DNA from: Limenecus sp048360435
GTDB taxonomy: Bacteria > Cyanobacteriota > Vampirovibrionia > Gastranaerophilales > Gastranaerophilaceae
Length of the DNA: 64,000 nucleotides
Assembly (NCBI GenBank): GCA_048360435.1
Contig: DBGCOP010000009.1
Span: 1-64,000 of the forward strand
Reading direction: 5' to 3'
The notes under the pieces: model-generated
The model's database searches: none
What the model saw: only the letters and a program-made list of their open reading frames with translations
Told to the model about the DNA's origin: nothing
Made by a program: the position numbers and the translations under genes
Shown here: piece after piece, positions 16,182 to 25,685 of the stretch
Layout: each line of letters begins with the position of its first letter
Position numbering within the stretch: the stretch's first letter is position 1

Positions 16182-17004
16182 ATAATTTAATCTCCTTTAT
16201 TTTAAAAGAATCGAAAAATAAATCTCTTCTGTCAGAGATGAGAGGAAAATCATTTCTTAAATTCTTCACATCATCTGTATCAAATTCAGTTATTATACAG
16301 CCTTCTTCTTCTCCCATGCAAGCTTCTATGTCTCCCCAGGGATTTATGAGCATAGAATGACCAAGATTGTATTCATTATCTGCAATTTTTCCTGTTTGGT
16401 CAGCTGCTATCATAAAACACTGGTTTTCTATTGCTCTTGCTCTGTGCATAATATTCCAGTGTTCAAGTTTTTTGTTTGACCATGCCGCTGCATTGATAAA
16501 AATTTCTGCACCATGTTTTGAATATTGTCTGTATACTTCCGGAAATCTAATATCATAGCAAATTGTCAGTCCTATTTTTGTAAAGCCAAGGTTTAGAATT
16601 TTTAATTCATTTCCTGTTGAAATAAATTTATTTTCTTCTGAGCCTTTATGAGAAAAAAGATGCATTTTGTCATATGTTGCGACAAGTTTGCCTTCTTTAT
16701 TTATTATAGGGCACGTGTTTTTAAAAGTATTTTCTTTTTTTTGAATAAATGAGCCGCCAATCACTATGCTTTTAAAATCTAAAGCAGTATTTTTTAAAAA
16801 ATCTATTGTTTCGGAAGTCTCAATAACTTCTGATTCCTGTGGGAAATTTTTGCAATACCACCCGATTGACCAAACTTCTGGAAAAATAATTAAATCCGGA
16901 GTTTCTTTTTTGAATGGTTCTAACAGTTTATAGGCATTTTCAAAGGTTGCCTGTTTATTACCTATAATTGCATTATTTTGTAATATTAATACCTTAAGCT
17001 TCAT
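16174..17004 (-). CDS. Carbon-nitrogen hydrolase (nitrilase superfamily, omega-amidase-like)
   Basis: A 276-residue cytoplasmic amidase-type enzyme with the Glu-Lys-Cys catalytic set: E43 in LIIFPEVWSIG, Lys in YDKMHLFSHKG (about 117) and Cys in GLTICYDIRFPE (about 150). The Y/D/K/H-x-F motif and size fit the branch containing omega-amidase (NIT2) and metabolite-repair amidases; the substrate is not determined by sequence. On the minus strand TATAAT ends 6 nt before ATG and no Shine-Dalgarno is visible, so the message may be leaderless. dacB overlaps its 3' end. Confidence 0.88.
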   Translation of the reverse strand: MKLKVLILQNNAIIGNKQATFENAYKLLEPFKKETPDLIIFPEVWSIGWYCKNFPQESEVIETSETIDFLKNTALDFKSIVIGGSFIQKKENTFKNTCPIINKEGKLVATYDKMHLFSHKGSEENKFISTGNELKILNLGFTKIGLTICYDIRFPEVYRQYSKHGAEIFINAAAWSNKKLEHWNIMHRARAIENQCFMIAADQTGKIADNEYNLGHSMLINPWGDIEACMGEEEGCIITEFDTDDVKNLRNDFPLISDRRDLFFDSFKIKEIKLYE

Positions 17005-17046
17005 TCTTTGATTATATTACAAAACAATTGGCGTGACTTTTAGAAG

Positions 17047-18336
17047 TTATACAAGTTCTCCAATCAGCCGACCTGTGTCTTTTTCTATGTTAAGAAGTTT
17101 TACTGTCGCAATGCTGTTTAAAAGATTTTTGTCATGTGAGTTTATCAAAACGTTTAAATAGTTTTTTGTAACGCCCTTAAGTAAATTAGTTTTTTTGTCT
17201 GGTTTCTTTTCTATCAAAACTTCTGTGAGTGAGCCTATATTTTTTTCTTTAAAATTATTGATTTTTTTTAGTGCTTCTTCATGCAATATGGCAGCTCTTC
17301 TATGTTTTTCTTTTTCAGAAATTTGATAGGGCATTTCTGCTGCCTTTGTATTTTTTCTGATTGAGTAAGGAAAAACATGTATATTGGAGAGTTTTGAAGC
17401 TTTGATGTTATGCAAAGTTTGGTTGAAATCATCTTCGGTTTCTCCCGGGAACCCAACTATAATATCACTGCCTATGAAAGGCAATTCGAATTTTTTTTCA
17501 ATTTTCTCCATTAAATCAAGACAGCTTTTTGCATTATAGTGTCTGTTCATTAATTTTAAAATATTGTCATTAAGTGATTGCAAAGATAAATGAAAGTGGG
17601 GGCAGAATTTTTTTGATGATGACAAAAAATCAAGGAGTTCGTCATCTATTTCGAGTGTATTCAAGGAGCCTAGCCTATATCTTATTATGTCTGTATTTTC
17701 TATTGCAGATAACAGGTCTTTTAGTCGTTGTTTGGAATTAAGGTCTTCTCCCCACTGTCCAATATGGATTCCGGTTAAGACTACTTCTTTTATTCCTGAA
17801 TCCGTGTAGTCTTGAATTTGTTTAATTATATTATCAATCGTGTTGCTTCTGCTTTTTCCTCTGGCAAGCGGGATTGTGCAATAACTGCAATAATTGTTGC
17901 AGCCGTCTTGAATTTTGAGATAGCCTCTTGTGTTGGAATAATTGTGTACAGGCTGGTTGTTGAAGTGAGAAACTTCAAATATATCATTAACACTGCTCTT
18001 AAATTCTGAAATTGCTTTAACTATTTCAAATTTGTCGTTGTTTCCTAAAACAATATCAACAAAAGGTAAATTTAAAAGTTTTTCTGCATTGAGCTGGGCA
18101 CAACAACCTGTCAAAACAGTTATAATTTTTTCATTTTTATTTTTTGCATGACGTACTGTTCTCAATGCTTCATTATCAGCATTTTCAGTTACCGAGCATG
18201 AGTTCAAGATGAAATAATCTGAATCTTCAACTTTTGTGGCTATTTCAAATCCATTTTTAAGTAATTTTTCTTTTATTACCGCTGATTCAAGTTGATTTGA
18301 TTTGCAACCGTGAGTTTTTAATATAAATTTTTTCAT
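17047..18336 (-). CDS. mtaB: tRNA t6A37 methylthiotransferase MtaB
   Basis: MtaB is a radical-SAM enzyme that adds a methylthio group to t6A at position 37 of ANN-decoding tRNAs. The 429-residue protein has the N-terminal UPF0004 domain with three cysteines (THGCKSNQLES, NSCSV, TGCCAQ), the radical-SAM motif CxxxCxxC (GCNNYCSYCTIPLARGKSRS, about 143-162) and a C-terminal TRAM domain. The opening THGCKxNxxES is characteristic of MtaB rather than MiaB or RimO. A Shine-Dalgarno AGGT precedes the start. Confidence 0.95.
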   Translation of the reverse strand: MKKFILKTHGCKSNQLESAVIKEKLLKNGFEIATKVEDSDYFILNSCSVTENADNEALRTVRHAKNKNEKIITVLTGCCAQLNAEKLLNLPFVDIVLGNNDKFEIVKAISEFKSSVNDIFEVSHFNNQPVHNYSNTRGYLKIQDGCNNYCSYCTIPLARGKSRSNTIDNIIKQIQDYTDSGIKEVVLTGIHIGQWGEDLNSKQRLKDLLSAIENTDIIRYRLGSLNTLEIDDELLDFLSSSKKFCPHFHLSLQSLNDNILKLMNRHYNAKSCLDLMEKIEKKFELPFIGSDIIVGFPGETEDDFNQTLHNIKASKLSNIHVFPYSIRKNTKAAEMPYQISEKEKHRRAAILHEEALKKINNFKEKNIGSLTEVLIEKKPDKKTNLLKGVTKNYLNVLINSHDKNLLNSIATVKLLNIEKDTGRLIGELV

Positions 18337-18417
18337 ATTACCTATTAATTAGCACAAAATATTTATATAAACAAAAAATTATATTCGTAGTATAATTTTT
18401 GCATAGGATAAAATGGC

Positions 18418-19200
18418 ATGTCTATTTCTAAAATAAATAACAGCTATACCATTTTTAAAACTCAAAATGATTTGAGAAACTTTCATGGTACAGAAAATAT
18501 GTTAAATGAGCATGCCGTTGAGGATTTATCTTCTCAGAAGTTATCTTCTGATGAAATTTTTGAGCTTGCTTCTGCTCAGCCAAACAAGATTTTAAATCAA
18601 GTAGTGAAAAATTCTTTAAAAACTATTATTGTTGGTGTACCATTTGTTGATTCTCTTTTTTCAGGCATAACGGAGTCAGGTGCGCTTTCTCAAAAAATGT
18701 TTAAATCAGCAAAAACTATGGGCAAGTGGGGGTTAGTTTTTGCTTCAGGTGCAGCTGTTATGGGTATTAAAAAGTTCGTGAATAAGCGTGCCGAAACTTT
18801 TGATAATTTTGATAAAAAAAATAAAGCTGCTGCTTTAGGAGTTGATGCTGCGGCATTTTATGCTGCTATTACAGCTGCTTTTTCTCTGAAAAACAAAGCA
18901 AAGTCACTTTTGTGTAATCTTTTTCCGGGAACTGCAAAAAAAATTAATACAAAGTTGCTCAACCCGATTAAAAAAATGTTGGATTCTTCTGTTTGCAATA
19001 AAAAAGTTGTTAAATCTTTTGAAAAATACGTTGCTAAAAAGCCCTATTATAAACCTGTAACAAGAGCAACAGCTTTACTTCTTGCTCCTGCCATATCAAT
19101 AGCAGCTTTTTGCAGGGTTCATAATGAAGCAAAAAAGCAAAAAGAAAATGTCTTTGTTAGATATGCTCTTCTTAGTTACATAAATAATAAAACTACTTGA
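18418..19200 (+). CDS. Unknown protein with hydrophobic helices
   Basis: A 260-residue protein without a recognised family. A polar N-terminal 60 residues is followed by hydrophobic stretches at about 66-84, 102-116 (WGLVFASGAAVMGI), 140-156 (GVDAAAFYAAITAAFSL) and 212-228 (ATALLLAPAISIAAF), separated by Lys-rich segments. It is probably membrane-associated. Composition is like the 596-residue protein at 21299-23089. ATG 18418 is preceded by GGAT and a TATAAT at 18391-18396. It ends 44 bp before a tRNA gene. Confidence 0.6.
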   Translation: MSISKINNSYTIFKTQNDLRNFHGTENMLNEHAVEDLSSQKLSSDEIFELASAQPNKILNQVVKNSLKTIIVGVPFVDSLFSGITESGALSQKMFKSAKTMGKWGLVFASGAAVMGIKKFVNKRAETFDNFDKKNKAAALGVDAAAFYAAITAAFSLKNKAKSLLCNLFPGTAKKINTKLLNPIKKMLDSSVCNKKVVKSFEKYVAKKPYYKPVTRATALLLAPAISIAAFCRVHNEAKKQKENVFVRYALLSYINNKTT

Positions 19201-19244
19201 CCGGCATTTATGTAGATGATATTTTATATATACAAAGTCGTCAC

Positions 19245-19316
<72 letters not shown>

Positions 19317-19322
19317 TTTTAT

Positions 19323-21137
19323 TTATCCTTTGGACGGTTTTGTTCCATTCACAAGAACATTTTGTATTTGTTCTTTTTTATCTTCCAGTCTTAAAGTGTT
19401 TGTATCTAAAATATCTTTAATGTCGTTTTGGTTTTGAGCCATTTCACTTTTGTGTGCAAGAAGCAGTGCTTTTTGCGGACCAAAATCCTGTATGAGTTTT
19501 GCAATCGTTTCTGTTTTTTCTGAGCTGGTACATAGTTGAACAAATTCAGCAAGCTGATCTGTTGTAATAGAAGAGGATATGCTTGTTAGTTTGTTTAAGC
19601 TGTCAGGATTTTTCAGTACAGCTTCGATTAGTTCTTTATTTCCTCCATATTTTTTTAATAAGGGTATTATTGAAGGATTACTTTCTACTTTCGAAAGCAA
19701 CAAATCACCTACTGTACCGAGCCGACGATACAAGAACGAAGATATTTCTTGCCTTGAATAAGTTTTTTCTTGTTTAATATTTGATTCGGGTGTATTGGTT
19801 TTTGTATTTATCAAATTATTGGCTGCTTCGTTATATTTTGTTGATGCTGCTTCTCTTAACGGATTTGTCATGTTGCTTTCGGATGGAGTATTAAAAGTAT
19901 AAGAATTTGTTGTATTTCTTGTGTTCTGATTTGTTGAATATTCTGCAATATCATTACCGGAATAGTTGCTGTTATTCAATTTTTCAAGAACAAGATTTTT
20001 TATTGACGGGTTATCAGTAATATTTCCTGATATTGTTACAATATTATCTCCGCTAAGCTTTTCATGTTTAATAAGATTAATTGTATTTTCTAAATACTCA
20101 TTAATTTTGTCATTATTTTTGTCTACCATATAGTTCGATTGTGAAAAAATATTATCCGCACTAAATCTGTCTTTTCCATTTTTATCTTTACTGCCAAGAA
20201 ATTTTTCAATTGCTTCTTTCATTTCAGGATTTGTGACAAGATTATCTGTAATGCCAATCAAATATTCATCATTCATATCCGATTTTTTGGCAGTTTTTAG
20301 CATAGTCGTCTTCAGATCTTTGTTATTGATCATTTTTTCATCGACATTTATGATTGTTGAACCGTCATATTTGATATAACCGTTTTCATCTTTTATTGAT
20401 TCTAACTCAATTGCATTGTCTCTGAATTCAACTGCATCTTTGGGGTTTTCTGACATTATATTTACGGCCTGGAGCACAGATTCTTCATTATAAAGTTTTT
20501 TGCCTGCAATTTCTTCTTTTTCAATAAAATGCATAGTTGGCTCTTTTATTTCTTCATTTTCTGTTATTTTGTCAGAAACATTTACCAATCCTTCCGAGCT
20601 GAAGTCAGATCTTTTTTCTCGAATTTCTTCCATATTGCCTGATAATTTATCGGAATAGTATACCTTTTCACTTTTGGCTAAGCTTACGGCTTCTGATATT
20701 CCATCTGTAAATGCTTTTTTGACAACATTTCCTATGCGTTTGAAAAAGCCTGAAGATGACTTTTCCTTTACTTTTTTCATTGCAGCTACTATGTCATCAC
20801 TTTTTAAGCCATCCTTTTCAATTATTTCCAAAAAGGATTTTAAATCTTTTTTGTCAGACAACATTTCTGAGAGTTGTTTTCTTTGTTCTTCATTGAAAAC
20901 TCCCAGCTCATCAAGTATTGCTGCCGGATCTTTTTTATATTTTTTTAATAATGCTTTTGTATCAATATCTTTAGGTATTGTTTCTTGTTTTACGGTTACG
21001 TCCTGTGGTGCATTTGTTGCAGAGTTAAAAATTTGAATAGAAGATTTATTGTCCTTTTTTACATCTTCTGATGTTTGTGATTCATAAGGACTTATAATTC
21101 TGTCTTTTACTTTTGAACTATCATTAATATAGCTCAT
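19323..21137 (-). CDS. Large unknown helical-repeat protein
   Basis: A 604-residue hydrophilic protein, rich in Lys, Asn, Ser and Glu, without signal peptide or membrane helices. It contains degenerate tandem units of about 40-50 residues between roughly residues 215 and 415, each with a core of the type SGDNI..S..ITDNPSIKNLVLEKL (parts seen as DEYLIGITDNLVTNPEMKEAI and SADNIFSQSNYM). A similar helical block is at 45-115 (ILDELGVFNEEQRKQL) and another near 470-560. No family recognised. Its stop lies 6 bp from the tRNA end, leaving no room for a terminator. Confidence 0.7.
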   Translation of the reverse strand: MSYINDSSKVKDRIISPYESQTSEDVKKDNKSSIQIFNSATNAPQDVTVKQETIPKDIDTKALLKKYKKDPAAILDELGVFNEEQRKQLSEMLSDKKDLKSFLEIIEKDGLKSDDIVAAMKKVKEKSSSGFFKRIGNVVKKAFTDGISEAVSLAKSEKVYYSDKLSGNMEEIREKRSDFSSEGLVNVSDKITENEEIKEPTMHFIEKEEIAGKKLYNEESVLQAVNIMSENPKDAVEFRDNAIELESIKDENGYIKYDGSTIINVDEKMINNKDLKTTMLKTAKKSDMNDEYLIGITDNLVTNPEMKEAIEKFLGSKDKNGKDRFSADNIFSQSNYMVDKNNDKINEYLENTINLIKHEKLSGDNIVTISGNITDNPSIKNLVLEKLNNSNYSGNDIAEYSTNQNTRNTTNSYTFNTPSESNMTNPLREAASTKYNEAANNLINTKTNTPESNIKQEKTYSRQEISSFLYRRLGTVGDLLLSKVESNPSIIPLLKKYGGNKELIEAVLKNPDSLNKLTSISSSITTDQLAEFVQLCTSSEKTETIAKLIQDFGPQKALLLAHKSEMAQNQNDIKDILDTNTLRLEDKKEQIQNVLVNGTKPSKG

Positions 21138-21250
21138 CTCTGCTTGTTCCTTTGTCTCTTTGCATTCTCTCTGTAAATAAAATGGTTCATATATATAAAG
21201 TATATTTTGAGTATTAAATTGCTTTATATTTACAATTTGTAAAGAAATGT

Positions 21251-21284
21251 AACGCCCTGTGTTGTTTATCCACAGGGCGTTTTA
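21251..21284. terminator. GC-rich hairpin between two unknown genes
   Basis: AACGCCCTGTG (21251-21261), 9-base loop, CACAGGGCGTT (21271-21281), then TTT on the plus side. It lies 17 bp past the stop of the minus-strand gene ending at 21299. The T run is better on the plus strand, so its direction is unsure. Confidence 0.65.
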
Positions 21285-21298
21285 GTTATTTTTATCTT

Positions 21299-23089
21299 TT
21301 ATACACCTAATTTATGAGCTTGCGCTTCTGCCAGATCAGCTTGTCTCCAAATTCTGTCGATTTCGGCTGCTCTGTTTGATGCAGGGTTAATTGGTGCTTC
21401 TTGTCCGAGTATCGGGTTGGGCATATATGTTCTTTTTATTTTTGAATCGGGTGATTTAAGCTCACCTGATGCGATTGGTTGTTCCGGTGTTATTGATTGT
21501 GCACCGATTGGCGTTTGAGCGGAATTATTGTGTAAGTTATTCATTTTTTCTACAAGATTTCCGGGTTTTGCTTGAGGTGTTTGCTGATGGATTTGAGCAG
21601 GATTTTGAAGCGATTGTTCCTGATTGATTTGTGTTTGTTTATTTATAGCTTCATTTTGTGCTGTTTCCGCTTCTTTTTCAGCTTCTTGTTCTTTTAATTT
21701 ATCTCTTTCAATTGTTTTTATCGGTTTACCAAAGATTGTATGAGAAAAGCCTCTGGCAAGTTTCTGAAATATTGGAATGATTATTCCCATTACAATAGCA
21801 GCCCTGCCGACATAACCGAGACCTACTTTTAATCCGTATGGAATATTCTTAAAGAAGCCTCCTGCTGTGCCTGTTTTAAGCGGTTTTATGGTTTCTCTGA
21901 GTCTTCCGAAACTCAAAATATTGCCAAGCCATTTTATGGGCTTTTGATACCATTTTACTTTATAGTTTTTAAGGTTTTTAATTTGTGCTTTTAATGCATT
22001 GTATGTTGCTGAATCGCCTGCTTTTGCTGCTTCATTGATTTTTTGCATTACTGACTGGTATTTTTTATAGTTAGCCTGACTCATTCCGATAAATTTCATG
22101 CCTGCTGCATGGTTCATGACTCTCATTTGAAGTCCGACTGCTGCGGTCATTGCCATTAAGTCTGCAAGTGATGCTGCAAAAGTTTGGAATTTTTCTCCTT
22201 TTTCAGCTTTCATTCCTTCACTCAGTGACATTGCAATCCAGATACCCTGCATTAAAACAGAGCCTTTTCCTGAGAGAAGACCGTTGGTCAGTGCTTCTGC
22301 ACCTCTGAACATATATCCTGCAACTCGTGAGCCCAGCTTGCTAGATGTCTTATAATTGTTTATTAACTTATATTTATTTACAATTTCTTGTAAATTATTT
22401 TTGTTTTTGAGAAGACCCAAACTCCATTTTGTTGGTTTTACAAAAGTTTTATCAAGTTTAAGACCACTGTTATTTATAAAATTGATAATATCTTTTGTAT
22501 GCAAGTGGGGCGTTTTTTCAACAGTTGCAATAAAATTATTCAGGTTTGATAATTGTGTACGAGAAAGTAAAGTGCTGTCATTTTTAGCTGCTTCAGCGTA
22601 TTTTTTTAAGGTTTCAACAGCTCTTGAAGAAAGCTGACCCATTGCACCGGCGGCCTGTGACTGTACCTGTGGACCACCCAAACTGGGTTTGTATTTTAAA
22701 GTCTTGAAAAATTCAAATTTATCAGTAAATTTGTCAATAGCTTTAATACCTTTTTTTAGATATCCGGTAGCTTTTGAGACATATTTATTTGTATTTTCAA
22801 TATTATTGAGTTTATTTTCTATAATGCCTAAAAATGATTTGTTGTAATCTCCCTGAAGACCTCTGTTGAGGTATTCTGAAGCGGCAAGAAGTCCGCCTGT
22901 CGCAGCGACACCTCCCAATGCAATTGCTGTTGAGTTATCTTTTGCTTTTTCAGCAGTTTTTAAAAGAGGATTATTTTCTATTGCTGCACCGTTTGAAATA
23001 TTATTTCCGGCAGCAAAATTAGGGTTTTGCTGTTGTTGATTGTATTGATTTCTATTATAAATAGGAATATTCGGAATATTTTGAGACAT
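21299..23089 (-). CDS. Unknown protein with hydrophobic patches and Gln-rich ends
   Basis: A 596-residue protein of unknown family. The N-terminus is Asn/Gln-rich (YNRNQYNQQQQNPN, about 11-24). Hydrophobic segments are at about 54-70 (TAIALGGVAATGGLLAA), 290-330 and 425-450 (YVGRAAIVMGIIIPIF). A charged helix (about 465-485) precedes a Pro/Gln-rich tail with a final helix (AEIDRIWRQADLAEAQ). It may span or cling to a membrane. It resembles in composition the genes at 18418-19200 and 19323-21137, which surround it, suggesting a lineage-specific cluster. Confidence 0.65.
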   Translation of the reverse strand: MSQNIPNIPIYNRNQYNQQQQNPNFAAGNNISNGAAIENNPLLKTAEKAKDNSTAIALGGVAATGGLLAASEYLNRGLQGDYNKSFLGIIENKLNNIENTNKYVSKATGYLKKGIKAIDKFTDKFEFFKTLKYKPSLGGPQVQSQAAGAMGQLSSRAVETLKKYAEAAKNDSTLLSRTQLSNLNNFIATVEKTPHLHTKDIINFINNSGLKLDKTFVKPTKWSLGLLKNKNNLQEIVNKYKLINNYKTSSKLGSRVAGYMFRGAEALTNGLLSGKGSVLMQGIWIAMSLSEGMKAEKGEKFQTFAASLADLMAMTAAVGLQMRVMNHAAGMKFIGMSQANYKKYQSVMQKINEAAKAGDSATYNALKAQIKNLKNYKVKWYQKPIKWLGNILSFGRLRETIKPLKTGTAGGFFKNIPYGLKVGLGYVGRAAIVMGIIIPIFQKLARGFSHTIFGKPIKTIERDKLKEQEAEKEAETAQNEAINKQTQINQEQSLQNPAQIHQQTPQAKPGNLVEKMNNLHNNSAQTPIGAQSITPEQPIASGELKSPDSKIKRTYMPNPILGQEAPINPASNRAAEIDRIWRQADLAEAQAHKLGV

Positions 23090-23181
23090 TATCTAACCTA
23101 TGTATACCTTCCACTATTATAATAAAAACATTGATTTGTTATTTCTTGTCAGAAAAAAAGTTTATATTAAATTTTGTTAAC

Positions 23182-23215
23182 AAAAAAGCCCCGATACTAA
23201 CATCGGAGCTTTTTT
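23182..23215 (-). terminator. Intrinsic terminator after rplI
   Basis: On the minus strand AAAAAAGCTCCGAT, short loop, ATCGGGGCTTTTTT (one mismatch), 16 bp past the rplI stop. Confidence 0.88.
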
Positions 23216-23230
23216 AACAATTTAATTTAA

Positions 23231-23734
23231 TTATTCAGCTGCTTCTTCTGTTTCAGGAGTTTCTTCAATTTCAGATTTTAAAATTTCAGAAGCTGTGACA
23301 ATAACAGGAAGTTCTGTTTTTACTTTTGAAGTTAATTTTATTAACATTTTGAACTCACCGATTTTGTTGATAGCAGCATCAAGAGAAATAATTTTTCTGT
23401 CAATTGATGTGCCGAGTTTTGCATTGAGTTCTTCTGCCAATTTTTTAGTAGTAATTGTACCGAATAATTTTCCTGATTCACCAGCTCTTGCAGAAAGTTC
23501 AAGTTTTTCGAGTGCTTCGATTTTTTGTGCGAGTTCAAGCGCTTCCTGATGAAGTTTTTCTTGTTTAGCTTTGATTCTTGCGAGATTTTGTTCTCTATTT
23601 TTCAAAGCACCGTCAGTAGCTACTTCAGCAAAATTTTGTGGGATTAAAAAGTTTCTTGCATAGCCGTCTTTAACGTTAACTACGTCACCGGCTTCACCTA
23701 CGTTTTGTACATCTTTTCTTAAAATAACTTGCAT
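23231..23734 (-). CDS. rplI: 50S ribosomal protein L9
   Basis: L9 binds 23S rRNA at the base of the L1 stalk. The N-terminal domain (MQVILRKDVQNVGEAGDVVNVKDGYARNFLIP, cited in parts: RNFLIPQNFA) is conserved, followed by the long connecting helix (residues 45-80, KNREQNLARIKAKQEKLHQE) and the C-terminal RNA-binding domain with AGESGKLFGTITTKKLA. The 167 residues include an acidic tail (EETPETEEAAE) about 15 residues longer than usual. It is a single gene with its own Shine-Dalgarno (AAAGGAG) and terminator. Confidence 0.97.
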   Translation of the reverse strand: MQVILRKDVQNVGEAGDVVNVKDGYARNFLIPQNFAEVATDGALKNREQNLARIKAKQEKLHQEALELAQKIEALEKLELSARAGESGKLFGTITTKKLAEELNAKLGTSIDRKIISLDAAINKIGEFKMLIKLTSKVKTELPVIVTASEILKSEIEETPETEEAAE

Positions 23735-23845
23735 TTTTTATTCTCCTTTAAAATTATTTTTTGAATTTAACTTTATCGTAATAAAAACATATTGAATTGT
23801 CATCTGTTTTCGGAGATTTTTTTTAATTATTGTATAATTTTTGTA

Positions 23846-25642
23846 ATGATTAATAAAAACAGAACAATTGAATTATTGGCTCCTGCAAGAGATAAAGAAT
23901 GTGCCTTCGCGGCTATAAATTCAGGTGCTGATGCGGTTTATATCGGTCCGGAAGCTTTTGGCGCAAGAAAAAAAGCATCAAATTCCATTGATGATATTAA
24001 GGAAATTGTAGAATATGCACATAAATTTCTGGTCAAGGTTTATGTAACTGTTAACACGATATTATATGAAAATGAAGTTGAAAAGGCACAAAAACTTATT
24101 TGGGATTTGTATGATGCCGGTGTTGATGCAGTAATATTTCAAGATTTTTCCTTTTTTGAAATGGACTTGCCTCCAATTGCATTGCATGCCAGCACTCAGT
24201 GTAATAATGATTGTTTGGAGAAAATTAAATTTCTAAAAAATTTGAATGTGCAAAGAGTTGTTCTTCCCAGAGAATTTTCATTTTCTGAAATAAAACAGGT
24301 TACAGAGAATGTTGATATTGAAACAGAAGTCTTTGTGCATGGTGCTTTGTGTGTTAGTTACAGCGGTCAGTGCTATTTTAGCAATTTTATAGGCGGAAGA
24401 AGCGCAAACCGTGGAGAATGCGCACAGCCTTGCCGCAAAAGATATTCACTTGTTGATGAGAAAGATAACATACTGTTAAAAAATCAATATTTGTTATCGA
24501 TGAAAGATAATAACCTTTCAGGATACTTAAATTCACTGGTTAAGGCCGGTGTTACATCATTAAAAATAGAAGGAAGACTGAAAGACAGCAGCTATGTTAA
24601 GAATGTAGTTTCTTATTATCGTAAAGAGCTTGATAAAATTTCAGACTCGCTTATGGCTTCAAAAGGGGTTTTTGTTACTGATTTTTGCCCTGATACAGAA
24701 AAAACCTTTAACAGAGGATATACAGATTTCTTTTTTGACGAACAGCGGAAGACTCTTATAAATCCATATACCCCGAAATTTCAGGGTGAAAAACTCGGCA
24801 GAGTACTAGCTGTTAAAGGTAAAAAGATTACACTTCAAACCAAAAAGACAATAAATATTTCAGACAAAGTAACTTATTTTGAAAATGGCGAATTAACAGG
24901 AACAACGGTTACAAATGCAGATGGGCATGTTCTTGAGCTTTTGAATGTTGGTTCTGTGAAGGTCGGGACAATTTTATACAGAAATTTTGATTCAATGTTT
25001 TATAAATCTTTAAAAAGTGCTCAATTCGAAAGAAAACTTCCGTTAAAAATTGTAATTGGTAACACAAAAATCCAATTTTTATCTTTTGGTGATAATTGTT
25101 TTACTTATTATTTTGATGATGTATATGAAACAGCAAAAAATAAGGACAATGCAAAACTTAACATAGTAAAACAATTGTCAAAACTTGGTGATACCGAGTA
25201 TTTTGCTGAAAGTGTAAATGTTGCTGATGATTTTCAGTTATTTATTCCTGTATCAAAATTAAATGAGATAAGAAGAGTGTCTGTTGAAAATTTGCAGAAA
25301 ATTTCAACTAAAAATTATGTTTTTCAAAGAAGAAATACCATATATCAAAAAACAAAATATCCATTTGAAAATCTTGATTATTCTTATAATATTTCAAATT
25401 CGAAAGCGAAAGATTTTTATGAAAATTGCGGCTGTAAGGTCGTAGAACTTTCTCCTGAATGCATACACAGCGAAGGTAAGCTTGTTCTGATGAAAACAAA
25501 ACATTGTCTTAGAGATTTTGCCGGAATATGCCTTAAAAAAACAAAAGATAACAAAAAGCTTTATCTTGTTGATGAAGTTGGAACAAAATACCCGCTTAAA
25601 TTTGAATGCAGTAAGTGTATTATGAAAATAGAGGAGCCGTAA
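23846..25642 (+). CDS. Peptidase U32 family protein (RlhA/YdcP-like)
   Basis: A 598-residue protein of the U32 collagenase-like family, members of which act in RNA hydroxylation (RlhA on 23S rRNA, TrhP on tRNA) with prephenate-dependent chemistry and possibly an iron-sulfur site. The opening IELLAPARDKECAFAAINSGADAVYIG (cited in parts: LLAPARDKEC, GADAVYIGP) and the cysteine signature CVSYSGQCYFSN...RGECAQPCRKRY (about 178-212) are diagnostic. The length with a C-terminal extension fits RlhA-like members. ATG 23846 is preferred to the upstream TTG: TATAAT (23833-23838) ends 7 nt before it, a leaderless layout. Confidence 0.88.
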   Translation: MINKNRTIELLAPARDKECAFAAINSGADAVYIGPEAFGARKKASNSIDDIKEIVEYAHKFLVKVYVTVNTILYENEVEKAQKLIWDLYDAGVDAVIFQDFSFFEMDLPPIALHASTQCNNDCLEKIKFLKNLNVQRVVLPREFSFSEIKQVTENVDIETEVFVHGALCVSYSGQCYFSNFIGGRSANRGECAQPCRKRYSLVDEKDNILLKNQYLLSMKDNNLSGYLNSLVKAGVTSLKIEGRLKDSSYVKNVVSYYRKELDKISDSLMASKGVFVTDFCPDTEKTFNRGYTDFFFDEQRKTLINPYTPKFQGEKLGRVLAVKGKKITLQTKKTINISDKVTYFENGELTGTTVTNADGHVLELLNVGSVKVGTILYRNFDSMFYKSLKSAQFERKLPLKIVIGNTKIQFLSFGDNCFTYYFDDVYETAKNKDNAKLNIVKQLSKLGDTEYFAESVNVADDFQLFIPVSKLNEIRRVSVENLQKISTKNYVFQRRNTIYQKTKYPFENLDYSYNISNSKAKDFYENCGCKVVELSPECIHSEGKLVLMKTKHCLRDFAGICLKKTKDNKKLYLVDEVGTKYPLKFECSKCIMKIEEP

Positions 25643-25670
25643 ATAATAAAATAAGACTCCTCTATTTTTT
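25625..25670. terminator. Terminator shared by the U32 gene and nusA
   Basis: AAAATAGAGGAG (25625-25636, overlapping the last codons of the U32 gene) pairs with CTCCTCTATTTT (25657-25668), followed by T. It can also serve nusA, which ends at 25686 on the other strand. Confidence 0.75.
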
Positions 25671-25685
25671 ATTAATTAAGAATTA

